Made by a program: the position numbers and the translations under genes
Shown: positions 6,834 through 14,509 of the stretch, one piece after another
Layout: every line of letters begins with the position of its first letter
Position numbering within the stretch: position 1 is the first letter of the stretch
Source of the DNA: an uncultured Frankiales bacterium
GTDB taxonomy: Bacteria > Actinomycetota > Actinomycetes > Mycobacteriales > SCTD01
Assembly: GCA_946479905.1 (NCBI GenBank)
Contig: CAMLIA010000019.1
Coordinates: forward strand, 1-37,430
Direction of reading: 5' to 3'
Length of the DNA stretch: 37,430 bases
Notes under the pieces: generated by a model
What the model saw: only the letters and a program-made list of their open reading frames with translations
Told to the model about the DNA's origin: nothing
The model's database searches: none

Positions 6834-7991
6834 TCACCCGCCGCTCGTGCTCCCGGCCCGGGCCGCTGACCAGCGGGCGACCACCCGAGGGGTGGAGCGC
6901 AGGATCGCCCCCCGCGGCTCCACGACCTCGACGACCTGCAGCCCCCGGAGCCGCTCCAGCACGACGGTGAGCGCCGTCCCGAGCTGGGAGCGGGCCAGGT
7001 TCCACCCGGGGCAGAACTTGGGCCCGACGCCGAAGGTGAGCACCTCGGCCTCGTCGCGGTGCGGGTCGAACGTGTCGGGGTCGTCGAACACCGACGGGTC
7101 GCGGTTGCCGGCGGCCAGCGCGGCGAGGAGCAGCGTCCCCGCGGGCACCGCCGTGTCACCGACGGTCGCGTCCTGGGTCGCGAGCCGGGGGAGGACCGCC
7201 ACGGGTGGCTCGACGCGCAGCGCCTCGCTGACGAGCAGTGAGACGTCCACGTCGTGCAGCTCCGGCCGCGGCAGGACCAGCGCGAGCAGGTTGCTCATCG
7301 CGTCCGACGTCGTCGTGGCGCCGACGGCATACAGCAAGCGGACGTGCGCCAGCACCGACTCCTCGTCCATGCCGGCGCCGAGCAGCTGGGACAGCACGTC
7401 GTCCTGCGGGTCCGTGCGACGCGCGGCCATGACGGGCCGCACGACCTCGTCGATGGCGGCCGCGGCCCGAGCGGCACCGGCGGGATCCGCGACGTGCGCG
7501 AGCAGCGCCCGGGTGACGGCCCGCTGCCGGTCCTCGCTGCCCGCAGGCAGTCCGAGCTTGCGGCTGATCGCCCAGTAGGGCAGCACGTTCGCGAGCTCCG
7601 CCACCAGGTCGGCCTCGCCGCGGTCGGCGAAGCGGTCGACGACCTCGTGGGCGAGGGGCAGCAGCTGCTCGTCGATGAACCTGCTGACCGGGCGGGACCG
7701 GAAGGCAGGCGTGGCCTGCCGCCGGACAGCGACGTGCTCCTCGCCGTCCATGCTGATGAAGGTGCGGCCGATCGCCGGTTCCACCTGGAACTGGTAGACC
7801 GGACCCCCGGGGAAGCTGGTCTCGTCGACCATGAAGGCCTTGAGGTCGGCGTAGCGGCTCACCAGCAGCGCGGGCCGGCCGAGCAGCGTGGCGGGGGTCA
7901 GCCCGGGGGACCGGCGAGCCTCGCCGAGCAGCTGGTGCAGCTCGGTGCCCGGCAGCTCGGCGGAGGCCAGGTCCGTCGGTGTCAGTGCCAC
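6834..7991 (-). CDS. Cytochrome P450
   Basis: A 385-residue soluble bacterial P450. The heme-ligand signature TFGVGPKFCPGW has Cys327; EALR (256-259) is the K-helix ExxR. The I-helix motif reads VGATTTSD (223-230), so Thr occupies the place where many P450s have Asp or Glu for proton delivery. P450s use O2 and two electrons from a ferredoxin system, and no ferredoxin gene is adjacent. GTG 7991 lies within the last codons of the upstream SDR gene (10-base overlap). The gene is last in the KstR-box operon, so a steroid or steroid-like substrate is likely but inferred. I cannot place it in a CYP family; it does not obviously match CYP125 or CYP142. Confidence 0.9.
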   Translation of the reverse strand: MALTPTDLASAELPGTELHQLLGEARRSPGLTPATLLGRPALLVSRYADLKAFMVDETSFPGGPVYQFQVEPAIGRTFISMDGEEHVAVRRQATPAFRSRPVSRFIDEQLLPLAHEVVDRFADRGEADLVAELANVLPYWAISRKLGLPAGSEDRQRAVTRALLAHVADPAGAARAAAAIDEVVRPVMAARRTDPQDDVLSQLLGAGMDEESVLAHVRLLYAVGATTTSDAMSNLLALVLPRPELHDVDVSLLVSEALRVEPPVAVLPRLATQDATVGDTAVPAGTLLLAALAAGNRDPSVFDDPDTFDPHRDEAEVLTFGVGPKFCPGWNLARSQLGTALTVVLERLRGLQVVEVVEPRGAILRSTPRVVARWSAARAGSTSGG

Positions 7992-8743
7992 CGGGCGGGC
8001 CAGTCGTCGGGCCGCAGCAGCGCCTCCGTGCCGCCGTCGCAGAGCAGGACCGAACCGCAGAAGAACCCACCGGAGTCGCTGAGCAGGAAGGCGATGAGGG
8101 CGGCCAGCTCCTCGGCCCTGCCGGGCCGGCCCAGCGGCACGGGCAGCGCGCCGATCAGCGGCCCGATCTTCTCGTCGGCGGCGACGGCCGCCGTCATGGG
8201 CGTCTCGATCAGCCCGGGCGCGAGCGCGTTCAACCGGATGCCGTCAGCCGCCCAGGACGGTGCGTTCCGTCGTACCCACCGGGCGACGGCTGCCTTGGTC
8301 GCGGGGTAGGCGGCGGTGGAGTCGGCGCGGTCGGCGACCTCCCTGGCCAGCTGCTCGTCGCCTGCGAGGCAGGCCGCCATGAGCTCGAGGTCCCAGGTCG
8401 GGTAGATCGTCACGCTGTTGCTGCTCATCAGCACCACCGACGAGGGGTTCCGCAGCTTGGGGCGCAACCCGGTGAGCACGTCGACGGACCCGAAGTAGTT
8501 GACGCTGGCGAGCAGCGATCCGGGACGCCCGGTGAGTCCGACGAGGCCCGCGCACAGCACGGCGCCGTCGAGTCCGTCGGGAGCGGCGGCGACGACGGCG
8601 GCGCGGCCCTCGGGCGTACCCAGGTCGGCGGTGATCTCGCCCTCGTGCAGGTCGACGCCGACCACCTCGTGCCCCTGAGCCCGGAGCAGCTCGGCGGTCG
8701 CCCGGCCCATGCCACTGGCAGCGCCGGTGACGAGGTACCTCAC
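7982..8743 (-). CDS. Short-chain dehydrogenase, 3-alpha-hydroxysteroid dehydrogenase-like
   Basis: A 253-residue NAD(P)-dependent SDR. The N-terminal cofactor loop is TGAASGMG, the active-site pair is YPATK, and the C-terminus has RLNALAPGLIETPM. A degenerate LCAG replaces the NNAG motif, and there is a long variable segment between strand 5 (VVLMSSNS) and the active-site Tyr. This layout resembles the Comamonas 3-alpha-HSD/carbonyl reductase subgroup, so oxidation or reduction of a steroid alcohol is plausible. The start is GTG 8743, overlapping the SRPBCC stop as GTGA, and its stop overlaps the P450 start. These overlaps imply translational coupling. Confidence 0.82.
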   Translation of the reverse strand: MRYLVTGAASGMGRATAELLRAQGHEVVGVDLHEGEITADLGTPEGRAAVVAAAPDGLDGAVLCAGLVGLTGRPGSLLASVNYFGSVDVLTGLRPKLRNPSSVVLMSSNSVTIYPTWDLELMAACLAGDEQLAREVADRADSTAAYPATKAAVARWVRRNAPSWAADGIRLNALAPGLIETPMTAAVAADEKIGPLIGALPVPLGRPGRAEELAALIAFLLSDSGGFFCGSVLLCDGGTEALLRPDDWPARWH

Positions 8744-9222
8744 TGCCGTTCGGCCCAGAGGCGTTCGGCGCGTTCCTTCAGGGCGTACGCCGTGGCGTTG
8801 AAGCCCGCGGTCACCCACTCGTGCTGCATGGCGAAGACGACGTCCGCGCCGGGGCCCTGGAAGACGTCGGTGGTGCGGTAGGAGGACCTGCCGTCGCCGA
8901 GGTCCTCGACCCACTGGTCACGGATGGCGAGCATGGGCGCGAAGCTGTCGCCCGTGTCGTACTGGAGGTGGTGCGGTGCGTCGATGACCCGCATGTGCTC
9001 GAGCGTGGTGAACGACTCGCCGGGCTTCGCGGGATCCGGCAGGTGCAGCAGCACGTCGGAGCCGAGCTCGAGGACGGCCTCCACCTTGACGGTGAAGGGG
9101 TTCCACTCGGGGTAGCGCTCGAAGTCGACGACGATCGACCACACGAGGTCCTGCGGCGCGTCGATCTCGACCGTGTCGCTGACGATGGTGGTCGCGTTGA
9201 GGACGGCGCCGCGGCTGCTCAT
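8740..9222 (-). CDS. SRPBCC (START/Bet v1-like) family protein
   Basis: A 160-residue single-domain protein with the typical N-terminal segment DTVEIDAPQDLVWSIVVDFE followed by YPEWNPF, and a C-terminal helix. SRPBCC domains form a deep hydrophobic pocket that binds lipids, sterols or polyketide-like ligands; some are cyclases or carriers. Here a steroid intermediate is a reasonable ligand given the neighbours, but this is inference. ATG 9222 overlaps the upstream SDR stop as ATGA, and its own stop overlaps the next SDR start. Confidence 0.8.
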   Translation of the reverse strand: MSSRGAVLNATTIVSDTVEIDAPQDLVWSIVVDFERYPEWNPFTVKVEAVLELGSDVLLHLPDPAKPGESFTTLEHMRVIDAPHHLQYDTGDSFAPMLAIRDQWVEDLGDGRSSYRTTDVFQGPGADVVFAMQHEWVTAGFNATAYALKERAERLWAERQ

Positions 9223-9992
9223 GCCGGCATGTACTCCCCGCCGTTGACGTCGAGGATCGCGCCGGTCACCTCGGAGGTGTAGTCGCTGAGCAGCATGAGG
9301 ATGGCACCGGCGCACCGCTCGTCGGTCGGGATCCTGCCGAGCGGGTTGCGGGACGCGATGTCGTCGTAGACGTCCTGCTCGGTGACACCGCGGTTCTCCG
9401 ACTCCATCTGCAGGTAGAACCGGACGCCAGGCCCGTCGAGCCAGCCCATGATCGCCTGGTTGACGCGGATGTTGTGCTCGCCGAGCTCCAGGGCGAGGAA
9501 CTGCGTGGCACAGGTCATGGCGGCCTTGGCGATGGCGTACCCGCCCTCGCCCTTCATCGGCTTGCGCGTCGTCATCGTGCCCACGTTGACGACCGAGCCG
9601 TGGCCGGCGGCGATCATGTGCGGCTTCGCGAGCCTGGTCATCTGCAGCGCGCCGTGCACGATGACGTCGAAGGAGCGGCGCAGCGCCTTCTCCGGTGTGT
9701 CGAGGAGGTCGTGGAAGCCGGGGTGCGCGTAGGCGGAGTTGACCAGGCCGGTGACCTTGCCGAAGCGCTCGATCGCGGTGTCGATGACCTTCGCGCAGTC
9801 CTCCTCCTTGCGGACGTCGCAGGCGACGGCGACGGCCTTGCCGTCGTTCTCCTTCTCGATCTGCTCGGTGACGTTGCCGGACCGCGCCGCCATGACGACC
9901 TGGGCGCCCTCGTCGATGCAGCGCTGCGCCAGCTTCGCGCCCATGCCCGCGCCGACGCCGGTGATGACGACGACCTCGTCCTTCAGGATCAC
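9219..9992 (-). CDS. Short-chain dehydrogenase with altered NNAG motif
   Basis: A 257-residue SDR with cofactor loop TGVGAGMG, the usual DV at the end of strand 3 (ACDVRKE) and active-site YAIAK. The structural NNAG motif is replaced by NSAY, and the Ser position before the Tyr reads NVGTMTT, where a Thr may serve as the Ser. SDRs of this type oxidise or reduce secondary alcohols with NAD(P). From memory, a KstR-regulated SDR (Rv3530c) sits between DUF1214 and sulfotransferase-like genes in M. tuberculosis, so this may be its counterpart; that needs alignment. The start is GTG 9992, overlapping the sulfotransferase stop as GTGA. Confidence 0.85.
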   Translation of the reverse strand: MILKDEVVVITGVGAGMGAKLAQRCIDEGAQVVMAARSGNVTEQIEKENDGKAVAVACDVRKEEDCAKVIDTAIERFGKVTGLVNSAYAHPGFHDLLDTPEKALRRSFDVIVHGALQMTRLAKPHMIAAGHGSVVNVGTMTTRKPMKGEGGYAIAKAAMTCATQFLALELGEHNIRVNQAIMGWLDGPGVRFYLQMESENRGVTEQDVYDDIASRNPLGRIPTDERCAGAILMLLSDYTSEVTGAILDVNGGEYMPA

Positions 9993-11128
9993 AGGTAAGC
10001 CCTTTCGTAGAAGTCGAAGTCCTTCGCGAGCTGCTCCTTCGAGAGCCCGAAGTCCTCGGCGGTGTAGCTGTGGGAGCCGTGCTTCTCCTGGCGGTTGATC
10101 TCCAGGTAGTCGTTGAAGGCAGCGAGGTCGGCGTCGGTGACCTCCAGGCCGAGCTGCTGCATCACGCTGGTGACGGTCTCGAGCGGCTCAGCCACGGTCG
10201 ACTTGAAGGGGACGTCGATGAAGCGCTCGGGGCGCCGCTTGCGCACCTCGTCGAACTGCCTCAGCGACTCCTGGAACCGCTCGTTCCAGTAGTGACCGAT
10301 CTTCACGGGGTCGCCGGCGTCGGAGTACTGCGCCGTCATGCTCGACACCATGCTCGCGTAGCTCGGGACGGCGGACGTCGGCGAGCGGTGCGTCATGACG
10401 ATCTTGCAGTCGGGGAACTCGTCAAGGGTCGTGTCCACCGCGGTGAGGTGGTGCGGGGACTTGAGCACCCACTTCTTCCCGGCCCGCTCCGGGTCCTGCC
10501 ACTGCAGCACCTGCAGCCACTCGCGCAGCTCGGAGTAGGCCTTCGACTGGTCGTAGCCGCGCAGCCAGATGCCGTAGGACGGCACCCAGTAGAAGGAGTC
10601 GTAGGACATCGCCGTGAAGGTGCGGTCGAGCAGGAGGATGTCCTCCTCCGGCCCGTCCCAGACGACGGTGTGGATGTCGGCGAACTCCGGCGAGAGCTCG
10701 AGGAACATCTCCATCATCTTCTTGGCCTTGCCCTTGCGGATCTCCGCCGCCGGCGACTCACCGGGGAACGGCAGCGGGTAGCTGCACTCCCAGGACAGCG
10801 TGCTGGTGAGCTGCGGGCTGGCGGACATCAACCGGTGCAGCAGCGTGCTGCCGGTGCGCGGCAGGCCGAGGATCTCGGCGGCGACTTCCACCGGGGTGTC
10901 GAGGATCTCGGGGTGCTCGGCCTGCAGCTTGCGGAGACGCAGCCGGTCGACGAGCAGCGCCGTCAGCCGGCGCTCGGTCATCTGGTGACCGAGCTCGGAG
11001 AGCTGCGCCTCCTCGTTCAGCGCCTTCACCAGGACACCGAGCGGCTCGAGGAACCACTCGTCGCCGAAGTCGTCGGTGCCGGCCTTCGCTACCGCGTTGG
11101 CGCGGAGCGTGTCGATGCTGAGGGTCAC
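9989..11128 (-). CDS. Sulfotransferase family protein
   Basis: A 379-residue protein with the PAPS 5'-phosphosulfate loop as GLPRTGSTLLHRLM (about 88-101) and a later MTHRSPTSAVPS segment that fits the 3'-phosphate-binding Arg/Ser motif. Such proteins transfer sulfate from PAPS to alcohols, although many actinobacterial members are uncharacterised and may not be true sulfotransferases. From memory, the KstR-region gene Rv3529c of M. tuberculosis is of this type. GTG 11128 overlaps the DUF1214 stop as GTGA; an in-frame extension to 11344 is only antisense to the DUF1214 gene. A sulfate-adding enzyme in a catabolic operon is unexpected. Confidence 0.8.
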   Translation of the reverse strand: MTLSIDTLRANAVAKAGTDDFGDEWFLEPLGVLVKALNEEAQLSELGHQMTERRLTALLVDRLRLRKLQAEHPEILDTPVEVAAEILGLPRTGSTLLHRLMSASPQLTSTLSWECSYPLPFPGESPAAEIRKGKAKKMMEMFLELSPEFADIHTVVWDGPEEDILLLDRTFTAMSYDSFYWVPSYGIWLRGYDQSKAYSELREWLQVLQWQDPERAGKKWVLKSPHHLTAVDTTLDEFPDCKIVMTHRSPTSAVPSYASMVSSMTAQYSDAGDPVKIGHYWNERFQESLRQFDEVRKRRPERFIDVPFKSTVAEPLETVTSVMQQLGLEVTDADLAAFNDYLEINRQEKHGSHSYTAEDFGLSKEQLAKDFDFYERAYL

Positions 11129-12195
11129 GAGAGCTTCACGACCTTCGTCGTCGGGAGCGGGTGGTCGTCGGTGCCGACCCACCGCAGCAGGGCGGTGCCG
11201 GTCGCGTGCCCGGTGGTGTCGATCCAGTTCCCGTAACCCGGGTCCTTGGCGGCCACGACCAGGGTCAGGGTGCCGTCGTCGTTGAGCTTCGCGGTGTGCT
11301 TGTTGACGGTGATGGACTTGTCCCAGTCCATGGACTCCATCCACCAGTTGTCGAGCTGGAAGTTCCAGTACGGCGCCTCGGGCACCCGCGTCTCGATGAC
11401 CCAGGCCTCGTCCGGCTGCAGGTCGAAGTACCCGTGCAGGTAGAAGATCTCGGGGTCGCCGCCGGCCTTCTGGAACATCTCCTGGCCCCAGTCGGGCAGC
11501 TCGTTCGGCCGCGTCATGAACAGCTCGGTCCAGGCCACGAAGGTCGCCGCCGTGCCGTGCACGCCGAGAGCGGTGCGCTGCAGCGAGCGGACCAGGTGCT
11601 CAGCGGTCAGCGGGGCGCGCTCGGGCGTCGGCTCCAGCCGCTCGATGTGCCACTCGCCCGGCACCTCGGTGGTGCGGTCGAGGTAGGACTCGCGCAGCAC
11701 GATCATCGTGCTGTCGACCGCGAGCGGCAGCCAGTTCTTGGCGCTGGCGGGTCGCTCCGCGGACACGAGGATCTCGACGGTGCCGTCGCTGTCGACGTAC
11801 AGGTCGTCGTTGCGGAGCTCCCCGGTCGAGGCCATCGTGCCGTCCTTGGCGTAGCGGTTGGCCTTGGACCCGAAGCTGACGTAGGCGATCGTGTTGCGGG
11901 TGCCGGTGATGCGGTAGGTGTTGGTGCCCCTGACCGGCGCGGAGTGGTAGACGTTGTCCGGGTTGTCCGCCCCGATCTTGACCAGGTCCAGGCCCTGCCA
12001 GCGCGGCCGGTCGGGGTCGGAGTTCTCGAGCGTCGCGTAGAGGCTGTTGCGCAGCAGCCGGGTCAGGTACCGGTAGCCCTCGGCGCGGTCGAGCACCGTG
12101 TCCGGGCCCTTGAGCACGACCTCGCCGGCCGCCTCGAGGGCACGGCAGAAGTCCGTCCACGCCTGACCGGTGAGAACTGCCTCGTCGGCGGACAT
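11125..12195 (-). CDS. DUF1214-domain protein, first gene of the KstR-box operon
   Basis: A 356-residue protein whose C-terminal third shows the DUF1214 pattern: YFDLQPDEAWVIETRVPEA, then YWNFQLDNWW and a final GTALLRWVG strand. The biochemical role of the family is not established. From memory, M. tuberculosis Rv3531c, in the KstR steroid region, is a DUF1214 protein next to an SDR and a sulfotransferase-like gene, as here. ATG 12195 is preferred because GAGGAGG precedes it; a GTG at 12228 lies inside the operator palindrome and is less likely. This gene heads a six-gene run of overlapping reading frames ending with the P450. Confidence 0.8.
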   Translation of the reverse strand: MSADEAVLTGQAWTDFCRALEAAGEVVLKGPDTVLDRAEGYRYLTRLLRNSLYATLENSDPDRPRWQGLDLVKIGADNPDNVYHSAPVRGTNTYRITGTRNTIAYVSFGSKANRYAKDGTMASTGELRNDDLYVDSDGTVEILVSAERPASAKNWLPLAVDSTMIVLRESYLDRTTEVPGEWHIERLEPTPERAPLTAEHLVRSLQRTALGVHGTAATFVAWTELFMTRPNELPDWGQEMFQKAGGDPEIFYLHGYFDLQPDEAWVIETRVPEAPYWNFQLDNWWMESMDWDKSITVNKHTAKLNDDGTLTLVVAAKDPGYGNWIDTTGHATGTALLRWVGTDDHPLPTTKVVKLS

Positions 12196-12220
12196 GCCCC
12201 TCCTCGCGAGTGCCCTTGGG

Positions 12221-12234
12221 TAGAACACGTTCTA
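12221..12234. promoter_or_regulatory. KstR operator (exact consensus)
   Basis: TAGAACACGTTCTA is a perfect palindrome that matches the KstR consensus TnnAACnnGTTnnA at every fixed position. The symmetry extends to 18 bases (12219-12236). It sits 26 bases upstream of ATG 12195 of the DUF1214 gene, where a TetR-family repressor would block the promoter. KstR is the cholesterol-catabolism repressor released by steroid CoA thioesters. The regulator gene itself is not in the window. Confidence 0.85.
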
Positions 12235-12262
12235 CCAGAGCGCCGCGCTCCTGGCGAGAGCC

Positions 12263-12322
12263 CCGGTGATCATTGCCCGGCAGTCGCCGCCGGCCCGCTC
12301 AGCGCCGGGCAAAGATCACCGG
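12263..12322. repeat. Intergenic palindromic element, copy 1 (ATC-wTTGCCCG type)
   Basis: Two 19-base arms (12263-12281 and 12304-12322) are inverted copies with one mismatch, CCGGTGATCATTGCCCGGC against its complement, around a 22-base GC-rich loop. It lies between the SnoaL-like stop and the KstR operator. The core GATCwTTGCCC recurs in two hairpins at 24564-24690. It could terminate the upstream transcript, though no T-run follows, or be a dispersed REP-like element. Confidence 0.65.
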
Positions 12323-12343
12323 AGTACGACGAGAGGCGCGCGC

Positions 12344-12790
12344 TCAGGCCTCGGGGGCCTTCATCGTGGCCATCATGCGGTCGAGCTCCCAGAACGCGCG
12401 CAGGCTCAGCAGCTTGCCGTCGTCGTCGATCCGGTAGGCGAAGACGCCCTCGCAGGTGGTCGTCGCGCCGCCCTCGATGGTGATGGTGATGTCGGCGACG
12501 TTGGCGCACTCGTTGCCGCAGGCGAAGGAGTCCTTGAGGTCGAAGACGATGCTGTTCGGGGCCATGTTGGCGTCCCAGAAGGCGGCGCGGCCCTCGGGTC
12601 CGTGGTGGCCCAGGCCGGTGGGGTCGATGAAGGACTTCCCGATCGGGTCCTCCACCCAGCCCTCCTCGGCCCACAGCGCCAGCCAGGCCTCCCGGTCCTT
12701 GCTCATCACGCAGCTCATCGACTCCATGGCCATGGTGCGCGCGGGGTGGTCGGAGTAGCCCTTGAACATGTCGGCGACTGCGGGGATCAC
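12344..12790 (-). CDS. SnoaL-like / NTF2-fold protein (ketosteroid isomerase-like)
   Basis: A 148-residue NTF2-superfamily protein. It has an N-terminal helical segment (SKDREAWLALWAEEGWVEDP), a middle IDPTGLGHHGPEGRAAFWDA, then beta strands with C-terminal FAYRIDDDGKLLSLRAFWEL. Members of this cone-shaped fold include steroid delta-isomerases, polyketide cyclases and hydratases. The fold is clear, but the catalytic activity cannot be assigned. GTG 12790 overlaps the LLM oxidoreductase stop as GTGA, so the two are probably translationally coupled. Confidence 0.8.
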   Translation of the reverse strand: MIPAVADMFKGYSDHPARTMAMESMSCVMSKDREAWLALWAEEGWVEDPIGKSFIDPTGLGHHGPEGRAAFWDANMAPNSIVFDLKDSFACGNECANVADITITIEGGATTTCEGVFAYRIDDDGKLLSLRAFWELDRMMATMKAPEA

Positions 12791-13656
12791 CACTTCTGGA
12801 TCACGTCCTTCGCGAAGCGCTCGATGCCGTCGACCTTGGCCTCGAGCGGACCGTCCCACGGCACGCCGTAGAAGAGCCACGGGACCGTCACGATGTCGGT
12901 GCAGCCGGCCTTCTCGAGGTCCTTGTAGCCGTCGAGCCCGTAGCGGTCGGACGGCGCGACCTGGAACTGGAAGCCCTCGATCGGCTTGCCCGCGGTGAGC
13001 AGCATGTCGATCAGCTCGTCGTGCACGGCCTTGAACTCGTCGTGGGTGATCATGGCGCTCGTCCAGCCCTGCGCGAAGCGGACGGTGCGGCGCAGCGCGA
13101 CAGGCGTGTGTCCACCCACCCAGACCGGGACCGGTTGCGACGGGGCAGGCGGCATCTTGATCTTGCCGAACTTCACGAACTCGCCGTCCCGGGACACCCA
13201 CCCGCCCTGCAGGATCTCGAGGATCGCGTCGAGCGACTCGTCGGTGCGCTTGCCGCGCCCCTCGTAGGTCTGCCCGGACCACTCGAACTCCTCCTTCAGC
13301 CAGCCGATGCCGGCCCCGAAGGTGAAGCGGTTGTTGCTGAGCACCGCCGCCGACCCCACCTGCTTGGCGAGCAGCAGCGGGTTGCGGGTGGCCACCTTGA
13401 TGACGTGGGTGAGGAAGCGGATCCGGGTGGTGACCGCCGCCATGTGGGCGACCGCCATGAACGGCTCCACGAACGGGGTGTCCTCCTGCCACAGCCGGCT
13501 GCCGTCCGCGGTGTACGGGTACGCGTCGCTCACCTGCTCGGACCAGAAGAGCGAGTCGGCGACCGCGATCTGGTGGTAGCCGTTCTCCTCCGCGGCCTGC
13601 GCGAGGGCGGCGTACTGCGTCGGGTCGGTCATGGCGACGGACATCGTGAACTGCAA
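12787..13656 (-). CDS. LLM-class (luciferase-like) F420-dependent oxidoreductase
   Basis: A 289-residue TIM-barrel protein of the luciferase-like monooxygenase superfamily. It has the N-terminal QAAEENGYHQIAVADS segment, TTRIRFLTHVIKVATRNPLL and TFGAGIGWLKEEFEWSG, all typical of the actinobacterial F420-dependent branch. Such enzymes catalyse hydride transfer or oxygenation using F420 or flavin; the substrate is unknown. From memory, the KstR-region gene Rv3520c is of the same superfamily. The start is TTG 13656, chosen because AAAGGAGAA lies directly upstream and no ATG or GTG gives a better N-terminus. It is followed by the coupled SnoaL-like gene. Confidence 0.85.
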   Translation of the reverse strand: MQFTMSVAMTDPTQYAALAQAAEENGYHQIAVADSLFWSEQVSDAYPYTADGSRLWQEDTPFVEPFMAVAHMAAVTTRIRFLTHVIKVATRNPLLLAKQVGSAAVLSNNRFTFGAGIGWLKEEFEWSGQTYEGRGKRTDESLDAILEILQGGWVSRDGEFVKFGKIKMPPAPSQPVPVWVGGHTPVALRRTVRFAQGWTSAMITHDEFKAVHDELIDMLLTAGKPIEGFQFQVAPSDRYGLDGYKDLEKAGCTDIVTVPWLFYGVPWDGPLEAKVDGIERFAKDVIQKW

Positions 13657-13680
13657 CGTGTTCTCCTTTTGCGGAGGACC

Positions 13681-14490
13681 TTAGAGCGCCGCCGCCAGTT
13701 CCGCCAGAGAGGGCGGCTCGCCCTGCCAGGTGATGCCCGGCGCGTCGAGCTCACCTGTGAGCGCGTGCGCGATCGTCGTGTAGACGTTGCGGGAGGCGAG
13801 CACGCCCGTGTGGGTGCCGCGGATCTCGACGTTGCTCGCGCCGTCCTCGAGGCAGGCCTGCCAGCGGACCACCTCGTCGTGCCGGGTGAACAGCGCGATG
13901 AGCGGCGGCAGCTCGGGGGTGAGCCCCTTGCGGAAGAACCGACCGTAGGTGCAGGCGCAGGCCGTGGTGAGGCACCCCATGTTGAGGCGGGCCGGGTCCT
14001 TCTGCAGGCGCGTGCGCGCGATCGTCGCGGCCTTCGCGAGGGTGAGGTTGGTGACGGCGAACGGCTCGTGGAGGGGGCTGTTGAGCGCGATGACCCGCTC
14101 CACCAGGTCGGGGCGCGCCGTCATGAGCGCGCGCGAGAGCAGCCCGCCCCGGCTGTGCCCGAGCAGCGTCACCTTGGCGCCGCTGGTCTCGGCGATCTCC
14201 TCCAGGCGGGGCAGCATCCGGGCCATCGTGCGGTCGGAGCAGTCGACGTGCAGGGAGATGTGCGAGGTGTGGGCGGCGTAGCCGATCCGGCGCAGCCAGC
14301 TGAGCATCACCGGCATCAGCCAGTCGCCGGCGATCGCGGGCGGGAGCACCAGCACGGGGCGGCCGTCGCCGTGCGGGATCCCCTTGCCCGCCAGCACGTC
14401 CGAGCGCAGGAAGCGGGACAGCGCGACCGGCCCGCGGACCCGCAGGGCCGCTGAGCCCAGCTGCTTCACGGCCAGGGGCAGGTCGCTCAT
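13681..14490 (-). CDS. Alpha/beta hydrolase (lipase-like)
   Basis: A 269-residue hydrolase with the nucleophile elbow GHSRGG (Ser113). Probable acid and base residues lie in LFTRHDEVVRW and RGTHTGVL. An oxyanion-type VLPPAIAG lies near residue 50. The overall pattern resembles triacylglycerol lipase/esterase-like actinobacterial proteins; the substrate is unknown. A Cys-rich MGCLTTACACTYGRFFRKG segment is unusual. It lies 19 bases after the WS/DGAT stop and 24 bases before the LLM start, so these genes likely share a transcript. ATG 14490 is the only reasonable start. Confidence 0.82.
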   Translation of the reverse strand: MSDLPLAVKQLGSAALRVRGPVALSRFLRSDVLAGKGIPHGDGRPVLVLPPAIAGDWLMPVMLSWLRRIGYAAHTSHISLHVDCSDRTMARMLPRLEEIAETSGAKVTLLGHSRGGLLSRALMTARPDLVERVIALNSPLHEPFAVTNLTLAKAATIARTRLQKDPARLNMGCLTTACACTYGRFFRKGLTPELPPLIALFTRHDEVVRWQACLEDGASNVEIRGTHTGVLASRNVYTTIAHALTGELDAPGITWQGEPPSLAELAAAL

Positions 14491-14509
14491 GATCGCAATC
14501 TAGGCGACC

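Noticed and set aside
12344..13492. 382-codon open frame joining an Arg-rich stretch to the SnoaL-like protein
   Set aside because: The first two thirds are antisense-type shadow of the LLM oxidoreductase gene in another frame. The SnoaL-like protein starts at GTG 12790.
13652..13665. TGCAACGTGTTCTC resembling a KstR site at the LLM oxidoreductase start
   Set aside because: It misses one fixed base and its arms are not symmetric. It overlaps the start codon and ribosome binding site within a 24-base gap inside an apparent operon.
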